A stretch of DNA of 64,000 nt from assembly GCA_030407315.1 (NCBI GenBank), contig JALQPE010000476.1:89404-153403 (forward strand), in the 5' to 3' direction. Each line of letters starts with the position of its first letter. The first letter of the stretch is position 1. Below, piece by piece: positions 55,740 to 64,000 of this stretch. The position numbers and the translations under genes were made by a program. A model generated the notes under the pieces. It saw only the letters and a list, made by a program, of their open reading frames with translations, did no database searches and was not told the origin of the DNA. Origin of the DNA: Asparagopsis taxiformis (Eukaryota > Rhodophyta > Florideophyceae > Bonnemaisoniales > Bonnemaisoniaceae).

Positions 55740-56075
55740 AGGCTTCCACCGTAGCCGCCTCCTCCGCCTCCGTTAATGGAAAGAATATCCGAACCGCACC
55801 TCAACATGTTCTTCATGTGATCCATGGGTACTGACATCTCACATGCTCTCCAGGCTTCCACCGTAGCCGCCTCCTCCGCCTCCGTTAATGGCAACAATAT
55901 CCAAACTGGACCTCTACATGTTTTTCTTGTGATCCATGGGTACTGACATCTCACATGTTCTCCAGGCTTCCTCCAAAGCCGCCACCTCCACCTCCGTTAA
56001 TGGAAAGAATACCCGAACCGCAGGCTTCCTCCATAGCCGCCTCCACCTCCGTTAATGGCAAAAACATCTCACCGG
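55740..56075. repeat. ~113-bp tandem repeat with Gly-codon-rich core
   Basis: Four copies of a block GGCTTCCACCGTAGCCGCC plus TCCGCCTCCGTTAATGG, near 55742, 55855, 55967 and 56026 (the last shortened). In minus frame the core would read INGGGGGGYGGSLE, but stops between copies argue against a gene. Confidence 0.7.
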
Positions 56076-56529
56076 GCTGAAAACGGACGGACGACATTGG
56101 GTTCGTTCCGCTGCGTAGACGTTTAGAATCTTGTTAGAAAAAAGTAAACGAAAGAGAATGACATCTCATCTCTGTCGCAATATGTTCCATTTTCAAGTTC
56201 TCGGGTTCCACACCCATCAAGGCCTGGATCGAACCCTCTTCGATGGATAGGACAAATAGTGGAAGGCTTTTAAGCCTGTGACCAAGCGGCTATTGATTGG
56301 TTGGAGGAAGGAAATTACAGAGGAAATTTAGCTGAGTACGGTGCTCGCGATAGCTGTTAGGTTAAAGTCAAATATGTGTTTCGATTATTTTTCGTACGAA
56401 AATGTCTTGCAAAAGACGATGCTTTGTCGTTCTCCTGGAGGGAGTCCGTTGCATTGCACTCAATTCGAGAGCATCGTCATGAAGGAGAGGATTCTTTCTG
56501 CTTGTTAGAATCGGTTTAGAGCACATAGC
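56076..56529. other. no gene seen
   Basis: A B-box-like GGTTCGATCC lies on the minus strand near 56233 but no tRNA fold accompanies it. Confidence 0.4.
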
Positions 56530-57125
56530 TAATGCATTACTGGCCAGCCCAGAAATTGTAGAATTTCGGGCAGCAAAAATATTGTAAAAAACCTTGATTT
56601 GGGCGGCCGATTGTGCCGTACGGCACACCCCCATTTCAAAAACATGTTCACATGTGCATGTTTTTGAGAATAGCCCAAATTTTAATTCAAATCAGGGTGT
56701 CTAATTTGGCCACAACGGCCCCAGGCACCGGCCACCGGCCCCGATCGGGGCTATCACTGGCTTCTGTAAGCACCAACTGTAAGGCTAAATGGCGTCTGAC
56801 GAAGGGTCAATTTCAGGCTCAATACGCCAGGGACAGGTCTTGGTCCTTGTTCCATCATGGTCCCGCCCCGCTCTCTCACGACCAACCTGAAATGGACGTC
56901 CGGTGGATGTCCAGCTCGATTGCATTGCTGGCCAGCCCAGAAATTCTACAATTTCGGGCAGCAAAAATATTGCAAAAAACATCGATTTGGGCGGTCGATT
57001 GTGCCGTACGGCACACCCCCATCTCAAAAACATGTTCACATGTGCATGTTTTTGAGAATAGCCCAAATTTTAATTCAAATCAGGACGTCTTCCGGACATA
57101 GGGGTGCTCGCGGCCTAGCTCGACA
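56530..57125 (-). repeat. hairpin repeat array IV (inverted, two units)
   Basis: Two units in reverse orientation, hairpins ending near 56671 and 57060 (389-bp spacing, B type). The right end carries the inverse of the array II terminal motif (GGGGTGCTCGCGGCC...GACAGCTGTAATT). Confidence 0.9.
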
Positions 57126-57316
57126 GCTGTAATTGTACCTCATTAAATACTGTTGATGACTGCCTACCGTATACAATCTGGGCTGTTGGCGTATTATCCG
57201 GTACTTGACCTGACCTGAACGTTCATCGCAGACCGTTGTGGTTACCGACACTATACAGCAATCTTTTTGTATCTCGTGCAACTCAATCGTTCCATCGCTT
57301 CCGGGAAAGCTTCATT

Positions 57317-57937
57317 ATGCCGCCGCGTATTGCGAAGAAAGCTCCAAAGCCTCCGGGCCTCCAGAAAACCCGGTCAGCAGCTGCTGTATCGAGTGCCCGA
57401 CAATCCCGTGCGAAGAAGCGGTCTGGGCCTACCGGCAGCATTGAACCGCGGTCCGGTAGTCGCAAGACGGACCGGCGCAGAACTGGGGATCCGCAGCGAG
57501 AAAGTGAGGAAGGAGGAACGGCGCGGAGAGAGATGGGGCTTGACCGAGGCAAGCGTGCTCGCAGGGACAGTGAACATCATCATGATGATGACATGATAGT
57601 GGCTCAAAACATGTTGGAATTGCGGCAGAGTGCTATGGCAAAGGTAGTTTCTCCCGGGTTGGCAGATGCGGAGGTGCTGCAGACGGAGTCCCAGCCGGGG
57701 GTTCGCGAGACACTGGAGGCTGTGACCCCCACTGCGCCAACTATGCCGAGTACATCAGCCCCAGCAGGTAATGCAGTCAGGGACCCGAGGATAGCGGCAA
57801 GGGATGTTGTTCCTGAGCAACGTTCACAGGATGCCAACTATCATCGGCGGTCAGGTGGTACTGAGGGGAGAGAGCAGCCGGAGTGCGGGCCTCCGTCTGT
57901 GTTTTCGGAAGTGGACGCGGACGTCCAGTCTCTCTAG
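57317..57937 (+). CDS. small basic protein of unknown function, possibly truncated by satellite
   Basis: The ATG at 57317 gives 206 aa: basic, Ala/Ser-rich start (MPPRIAKKAPKPPG), a charged middle (RKTDRRRTGDPQRESEEGG) with a HHHDDDD run, then a Ser/Pro/Thr-rich end. The last residues (SVFSEVDADVQSL) are encoded by the conserved start of the GGACGTCC satellite, so the true C-terminus may have been replaced. The layout is like the N-terminus of a gag or chromatin protein; no family recognised. Confidence 0.35.
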   Translation: MPPRIAKKAPKPPGLQKTRSAAAVSSARQSRAKKRSGPTGSIEPRSGSRKTDRRRTGDPQRESEEGGTARREMGLDRGKRARRDSEHHHDDDMIVAQNMLELRQSAMAKVVSPGLADAEVLQTESQPGVRETLEAVTPTAPTMPSTSAPAGNAVRDPRIAARDVVPEQRSQDANYHRRSGGTEGREQPECGPPSVFSEVDADVQSL

Positions 57938-58412
57938 TACGGGTCCTAGCCGGCCCCGAGATTTACTAGAACAAATGAACGTCCGCGTCCAAAAAAAAAT
58001 AAAAATTTTTTGGATGCGGACGTCCACTTTCTCTAGTACATATGGCGGAATACTAGGGCCCGACATCCACTTTCTCTAGTACATATGGCGGAATACTAGG
58101 GCCCGACATCCACTTTCTCTAGTACATATGGCGGAATACTAGGACCCGACATCCACTTTCTCTAGTACGTTTGGCGGAATACTAGGACCCGACATCCACT
58201 TTCTCTAGTACATATGGCGGAATACTAGGACCCGACATCCACTTTCTCTAGTACATATGGCGGAATACTAGGACCCGACATCCACTTTCTCTAGTACATA
58301 TGGCGGAATACTAGGACCCGACATCCACTTTCTCTAGTACATATGGCGGAATACTAGGACCCGACATCCACTTTCTCTAGTACATATGGCGGAATACTAG
58401 GACCCGACATCC
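57895..58412. repeat. 43-bp satellite, about nine copies, with GGACGTCC entry block
   Basis: After an irregular GGACGTCC block (57910-58030), units of 43 bp (CGACATCCACTTTCTCTAGT, ACATATGG, CGGAATACTAGG) repeat at 58062, 58105, 58148, 58191, 58234, 58277, 58320, 58363 and 58406. Copies are nearly identical, so the array is young. The same block in diverged form is at 26990-27230. Confidence 0.9.
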
Positions 58413-58439
58413 AGTATACAATATATCAGCGAAAACCGG

Positions 58440-59470
58440 GAGGGAAGAAATTACAGCGGATGGTAAATTCAGGGCCCATATCGGACCGTATTTTATTCTC
58501 TCATTTAGGAAACTGCTCGTATACAATACGTCTCTCTAGAATAGGGAATACATATCTGGTCAGAATAGGAAATAAATACCCGGTTAGAATAGGAAATAAA
58601 TACCCGGTTAGAATAGGAAATACGTATCCAGCCAGAATACAAAATACCTGTCAGCATATCGTCGATCACCCATCTCCCTCACTATCGCGTTCTCCCTACC
58701 ATCCGAACGCCATGCACCACCATCCGCACATACTGCAAGAACCCTCACGACCTAGATTACAAAAAATACGCTCCTTCCCAATACCATCCCCGCTTTCCTC
58801 GACACCACCCCAGCCCATTAAATCATCAAGACATCAAACACGAACATGGTCAGCAAAATCTTACACCACTTGAAACGCACTCTCACTTCTATCGTATGCC
58901 CCAAAATATACACATACCAGAAACACCTCACAGCTTCATTCCCCATCTTCCTACATCCCTTCTTCACTCTCCTTCAGTCCTGCCGTTCCTGCTTCACCAC
59001 TCCTGCATCACATACACAACATCAGAATCAACCACAACAGTCAGACTCAAAAGCAACGCTTACCACGACAGATATCCTAGAAACTCCCTTACTTACCTCT
59101 CCGAGAGGATGACTGAATCATCCATCCTACACAAAATACAAACCATGATCCAAAAACCTTGCAATGAATAATCAAAGTCAGCAGTCCATATCTTCGCAAA
59201 ACAAGTCTTGGTGCTCAGTAAAACTTACCTTCTGTCATCAACATTCCTGCATCATCTACACAACATCGGAATCAACCACAACAGTCAGACTCAAAATCAA
59301 CCTTCCCTCACAGCATACTTTCAAAACTTCACGTACCTCTCTTCCATCCTCCGCTCAATACACACCATCAGTCAACAGGCTTCCCATGAAAAATATCGCA
59401 TCAACGGAAATAGTCAGACTCAAAACCCACGCTTCCCTCAACGCATACCCTCGAGGGTAGAGGATGGAAC
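58440..59470. other. C/A-rich tract without supported gene; includes 24-bp repeats
   Basis: 58545-58640 has four 24-bp units (GGTTAGAATAGGAAATAAAT...). The rest is C-rich with Ser/Thr/Pro/His-coding chance frames. Two diverged copies of TCACAACAGTCAGACTCAAAA-like blocks (58.7-59.4 kb) suggest an internal duplication. Confidence 0.5.
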
Positions 59471-59474
59471 GAAG

Positions 59475-59512
59475 GTACGTGCGCGAATCTTGATCAAGAT
59501 TCGCGCACGTAC
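59475..59512. repeat. perfect 38-nt palindrome
   Basis: GTACGTGCGCGAATCTTGA and its exact inverse around 59493/59494. About 600 bp upstream of the transposase gene; could be a terminus-like or regulatory hairpin. Confidence 0.9.
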
Positions 59513-60108
59513 AAAGCAAAGTCGGTCAAAGAAGATCAGTCGGTGATGAGGGCGGAGTGGAGCCTGCGGCGTCGACCGGACAGCTTTCTGCGTCCGCTTA
59601 AGTCTTGCTGTGCATACTCGAAATCATCGCCGGCAGTGAGATTGAGTATGGCCCAAGCCATGGTCTCTGATTCCCCGAACAAAGAGATCCGGATCGAGAA
59701 CAACGAATATAAACATATAATCATATATATGAGAATCCATTTGCTTTCCTTACATGATCTGTGGCATATCCGCTGTAAAGCACATTCAGATTCCACGAAG
59801 TTTGGAAATAAAAAAGTTTATTATTACAAATGAATTAATTGAAAATTCATCTCCCAGGGCAGTCGTTCGTCCTTCCATGCACACGTTGCCAGCACGCAAT
59901 GTGATGTAACAGTTGGAAATGATTGAACTCTCGGTTAAATTCCACCGTTGGGATGTCAGCTGGAGTGAGCACAAAACTACTACCCAAAAACTACGAACAC
60001 GTTACATTCCAAGTCTCGAAAGCACCACAAAAATAAAATTGGTCGCATCTGGACGGCACAGTCTCCCCTGTTCAGCTCGCAATCCTCCCTTTTGCGTCAA
60101 AACTCGAC
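59513..60108. other. upstream region of transposase gene
   Basis: No gene supported. Likely 5' region of the transposase gene. Confidence 0.4.
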
Positions 60109-63100
60109 ATGGAATGCAAGTATGAAGGGTGCTTCTACTACTGCGTAGATGCTTATGCGCTCGCGCTGCATGAGCGAACGTGTCGCTACCGTTTCAACCC
60201 CTCTCCCCAACATTTCAACAACGCTCGTGTCCCTGCCGTCACCCATGAGCCTGCTCGAAACGGCGACCATGATTCCCCGCAACCCAGCTCCCCAGACCCA
60301 GAATCTGGTCGTGCTTCCTCCAGCGACTCACCCTGTGACGCTCCACTGCCACCAACCTCAACCCCCTCCCGCGCAGACCTCCTCGTGCAATCCCTCGCCG
60401 CCAGTCTCACAACCCTCGAGTACAAGGCCGGCGCTGGCCGCGTGAGCGAAGTCATCACCATCCTACAAGACCCCGCATTCTCCCTAGAAAAGTTCAACAG
60501 CGCCGTTCGCACCGTAGAAGAATGTCGCCACGTTACCGCTTCCATGGTCGAAACACATTTCCGCACCGAAGGTTACAAGAGCCACATCATTCCAGACAAA
60601 ACTGGTAAGTACTCGGCACAGCTGTACCTCCGCGACCCAGTCGACATGCTCCGCAGGCAGTTAGCACTGGCTAACGACCAAAATACTCTCTTCCACCCCT
60701 CCCCACAGACCGCCCCAGACGGCACCGCAATATTTTCTCATCCCCTACACACAGAATTCGCGAAAACGCTGCACCAGGTTACTAGACAGCGCGTGCAGCT
60801 CTCGGAAGATCCACAGGTCGTATGGGCAGAGGAAAATGATCCCACCGCTTCCTCCTTTGCCGGCCTCCTCCAAGTGTACTCCGACAAGAGCAGCACAAGC
60901 CTCAAGAGCTCCGCAATCGTCGCATACCCCATACACGTCACACTGCTCAACTTCTCCGCCCCCCTCCGTCGCCACTGCATCCGTACCGGCCTCACCATCG
61001 TCGGGTATCTTCCGTACATTGTTAACCCTTCGTCCAACGCCTTGTTCGGTGATGAAATGCCGACAACCTCTAGTTCTGCTAGTCGCGCTCGCAAAATTGA
61101 TATTCTTCATAAAGCACTCGAAAAAGTGTTTTCGTCCCTATCCACCGCGTTCTCTTCCGGGTTCCCCTGCACAGACTCCACTGCAACTGCCCGCCAATGC
61201 TTTCCCATCCTAGCCAATTATTGCTGCGACTTTCCAGAGGCCAAAGAGCTGTCATGCACTCGCAACAGCACTACCACCACACATCCCTGCCACCGCTGCT
61301 ACATCCCCGCCACTCAACTTGAATCCAGCGCGCCACACCAGCCCCGCTCCCTCGATGATACACGCTCTGCACGCCAAGAGAGCGCTCAGGAGCATACAAC
61401 TGCTCCGCTCGAAGCTCTCTCCCTCCTCGAACAACACTCTGTCCTCGAATCGACCGCTCTTTTACCCACCAACAGTCCCCTAGACCCCTACAACATTTTC
61501 TCCTTCGAGCCTCTGCACAATCTCCACCTCGGCATCTCAAAGCTCATCAAACAGTGCATTGTGCACCGCCTCAGCTCCCCAGACCTCACCACCACCACTG
61601 CCTCCCGTTCCGGGACACCTCGCACCTTCAAGAAGGTCAAAAAATCCATCCTCGCCGGCTCAAACAGCATTCTGTCCGCTATCGAACGCGACTACTACAT
61701 CACCGGTCTTCATGTCGACTTCTCCAAGGGTGAGAAGGCACCAATTTGAACGGCCTCTTCACGGAGGACGGCATACGCGGCATGCTCGCAGCCAAAGACT
61801 ATCACCATGTCGACATGGTGTTCCCTTTCATCGCAGCATTCATTGACACATGCTGTGACGAAGTAGATACAGCCCCCCTCACTTCCATCTGCACGCAATA
61901 CTCTGACCTCGTCGCATGGGTCATGAAACGCGGTCGCATCAAGCACTGGACTGCCGCCGAAGTAGAAAGCCTCCAAAACTCCATTTCCTATTTCAAACAA
62001 TCAATGCTCTCTACCCTCGGCCCATTCCACACCACAGGTCTCAAAACTTTCAAGTTCCATCTTCTAGACCATCTTCCCGGTGACTTGCAGAGATATGGCG
62101 CCCTGGAACACATCGATGCAGGCCCCTACGAACACTCGCATCTTCTGTTCAAACAGAGTTATAGGAAAACCTCTCGAAGGCGCTCCACAGCCATGGAAGA
62201 GACTATTCGCCACATGGAATTCTCCTTGGCCACTCCAACTGGTCACACCCCATCGAACAATTGGGAAACCCACGCATGATATCGCCCACAGACGGTGCAG
62301 TACTCGTTCGCGACGGATTCACCGTTGCACTGCACGACTTTGCCTCCCTGCTGCCGGATGCAACCCTCCTCGTTGCAGATATCGACGGACAGCCCGATCC
62401 TGCCACTCTTTTGCCTCTGCACAACTCCTCGTTCCCGTCTGGCACCATAACGCTATTCCAGCAACTCGGTGACACAGCTGCACAAGCGTTCCTCACCCTC
62501 GCTAGACTGCGCGCCACGGCAGAAGGCCCTCCAATACATGACATGGACATTTCCGTCACCGTGGTAAAGTCCGCCTACGTCATGGGAGGGTACGTCCCAG
62601 ATGCCGACGACTTTGACCCGCACAGTGGCATGCTTCGCCCCACAAACGTGTCGAGGCACAAGCAGCAGCGCGTCTTTGCAACTTCATCGTTCGGCCCCGC
62701 AAAGAGATCGCAGTACTCCTTTGTCGTCATCTCCGGAACTGCCGATGACTACAGAACCATATGGGTAGGGCGCGTCCTGGCACTGGTACGCCTGCAGTCT
62801 CCAAACTGTTTCAACCTGTAGAACTCGCTTTCGTTCAGTATATGACCTGCTTTGCCCCAAAAACCGCTGTGGAAAAATCACTTGGGTGCATTTGTTTAAA
62901 GTGGTCCACATGGGACCCGGACAACGGATCCGTTGACAGCAATGACACTGCATCCCACAGTGCAGGTGGTCCTTGGTTTGACCTCATTCCTGCATCTACT
63001 ATATCTGGCACCGTGCACATCGTACGAAGTAACTTTCCAGTCAAGCCATTTACGAAACAAATGCACTGGTCGGACCACCGTTTCTATCTCAACCGCTTCT

Positions 63101-63147
63101 ACACCAACACTGATTACCAATTCACAGATGATAATGAAGAAGAATAA
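60109..63147 (+). pseudogene. Plavaka/CACTA-type transposase, frameshifted
   Basis: The ATG at 60109 starts with a zinc-finger-like block (ECKYEGC...LALHERTC), then an acidic/Pro linker. A transposase core follows from ~residue 200, with PIHVTLLNFSAPLRRHCIR and TGLTIVGYLPYIV, as in Plavaka/CACTA transposases (a block of the type YPV.L.L.N...R.....G.LP). The frame ends at 61749 and continues in others: 61746-62279 (LNGLFTEDGIRGML; GPYEHSHLLFKQSYRKTSRR), 62261-62821 (VVISGTADDYRTIWVGRVLALVRL) and 62761-63147 (FVQYMTCFAPK to an acidic end). Three shifts near 61740, 62270 and 62800 mean it is dead, unless very short introns exist (61731 GTGAGA could be a donor). It shares a superfamily with the 15-kb CACTA insertion, so an intact relative may have mobilised that element. 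Confidence 0.65.
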
Positions 63148-63238
63148 ATCTAAATCGCAGCACTCTATTGATAATGTACTACATGATAAACCTTCTAGTC
63201 AACGTCACATTTACTGCACTAATTTCAACCATCCTCCA

Positions 63239-64000
63239 TTACGCCAAAACGTTATCAGCAGTGGCTGCATGGCGCCGCTCCATGCCCCCATACTGTGGGG
63301 CATTGATTTCGACATTCAGGTTTGCAGTCAGGTGTCCAGCATATGGGTCAACGACGAAAAGTTCTGCGCCAATTAGTCCTTGCGCAATCACACAATCCAT
63401 TACAGCACCGAGGTTTGACGTAATATGCGATTGAATCCAATCCTCGGACACTAGAACAAGTGATGAGCAGCGGTTTACATCATCAACGACATGAACAATT
63501 CCAGACCCCTCTCCGCTTTGCCACACTTCAACAGCCTCTCTCGTCACAGTACGGCTTGCAAACACATGCCGTGACTGTGCACTAGTCCGCTGTTCGCTCT
63601 CGACAACGTCCGTTTCTTCCCTTGCTTGCGAGCCTTGGAGACAAGACATGCAGTACACCACCATACCAACTAATTGCTGAAAAGCTACCCCCACATATTG
63701 ACTGTACCGCCTTGTAAACTCCTTCTGCCGTGCACCTCCTTTCCCCTTCGGTTCATCCAAACACTCCACAGTAGTCACTAGCCAAGCATCCAGGCGCGCC
63801 AGCGTTAGTATGCTCGTCTCTATGTCCATTACTTGTTCTGGTCGTATCGAATAACCCCTGAAGATGTCCAGCACATTCACAGCTACTCGGTTGTTAAACC
63901 ATGCATCACCATTCACTTCCATTTCGAAGCTGTCAGGAACCAAGCCTTTGCTGTATCGCAGCTCTGAGAACGGTGCCGTTCGCCCCTCCCCATATCCAAA
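63239..64000 (-). CDS. unknown protein, partial at right edge
   Basis: The frame is open from the window end to the stop at 63239, 253 codons with the 5' end missing. It looks like a real protein: FSELRYSKG, WFNNRVAVNVLDIFRGYSIR, DAWLVTTVECLDEP, VVYCMSCLQGSQ and a well-formed C-terminal part (VEVWQSGEGSGIVHVVDDVN; AELFVVDPYAGHLTANLNVE). No family recognised. It converges tail to tail with the transposase (92 bp apart) and may be a second ORF of the same element. Confidence 0.5.
   Translation of the reverse strand, partial: FGYGEGRTAPFSELRYSKGLVPDSFEMEVNGDAWFNNRVAVNVLDIFRGYSIRPEQVMDIETSILTLARLDAWLVTTVECLDEPKGKGGARQKEFTRRYSQYVGVAFQQLVGMVVYCMSCLQGSQAREETDVVESEQRTSAQSRHVFASRTVTREAVEVWQSGEGSGIVHVVDDVNRCSSLVLVSEDWIQSHITSNLGAVMDCVIAQGLIGAELFVVDPYAGHLTANLNVEINAPQYGGMERRHAATADNVLA

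Noticed and set aside
55658..55954. Gly-rich minus-strand frame
   Set aside because: Produced by a tandem repeat with stops between copies.
56200..56260. B-box-like GGTTCGATCC suggesting a tRNA on the minus strand
   Set aside because: No cloverleaf can be built around it; kept only as a hint of a SINE relic.

Overview
The window reads as nuclear DNA of an intron-poor, transposon-rich eukaryote. Two tRNA genes carry internal A and B boxes and Pol III T-run terminators. There are Ty3/gypsy, Ty1/copia and CACTA/Plavaka-type elements, a RING-H2 protein and Sel1-type repeat proteins. Long uninterrupted reading frames sit among repeats. A red alga of the Chondrus type would fit, but that is inference; nothing in the window proves it.

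Layout. 1-2250: dead Ty3/gypsy element (minus strand; gag, zinc knuckle, protease, start of RT). 2.6-8.9 kb: three tandem, decayed copies of a condensation-domain-like acyltransferase. 9.1-10.0 kb: two tRNA-Val genes (AAC, UAC). 11.1-13.1 kb: a small secreted 8-Cys protein and a RING-H2 protein. 16.1-20.8 kb: Ty1/copia pol, minus strand, with a 1236-bp solo-LTR-like insertion (5-bp target duplication) inside its RNase H domain. 20.9-26.7 kb: GC-rich island with a gag-like ORF and a 749-codon unknown ORF. 27-28.4 kb: GGACGTCC-type repeats and a pyrimidine-rich tract. 28.6-57.1 kb: the most interesting block, described below. 57.3-59.5 kb: small basic ORF, 43-bp satellite and a second pyrimidine-rich tract. 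60.1-63.1 kb: frameshifted Plavaka/CACTA-type transposase. 63.2-64 kb: unknown gene running off the right edge.

Main result. On the minus strand, a 1065-aa protein fuses a beta-class DNA amino-methyltransferase (DPPY, then DPFSGT) to a C-terminal SET domain. Next to it lies a second gene that at first looks like two unrelated genes 15 kb apart: a ParB-like protein at 49-50 kb and a 2-oxoglutarate/Fe(II)-dioxygenase-like protein at 30.8-33.8 kb. They are the two halves of one gene. Between them is a 15,269-bp insertion with perfect 13-bp CACTA-type terminal inverted repeats, a 2-bp AT target duplication and subterminal arrays of ACAGT/ACTGT palindromes. Removing it with one target copy joins the halves in frame into a ParB-2OG dioxygenase ORF of about 1318 codons. 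The pair (methyltransferase-SET plus ParB-dioxygenase) is bordered by arrays of a hairpin-bearing repeat, forward on the left and inverted on the right. I propose an uncharacterised DNA/chromatin modification module, possibly mobile, broken here by a CACTA insertion.

The CACTA insertion has no recognisable transposase. It carries gene-like cargo (a Sel1-repeat protein, a DUF202-like membrane protein, a small secreted protein, two decayed ORFs) and several families of perfect hairpin repeats. All functions are read from motifs only; no search was run.
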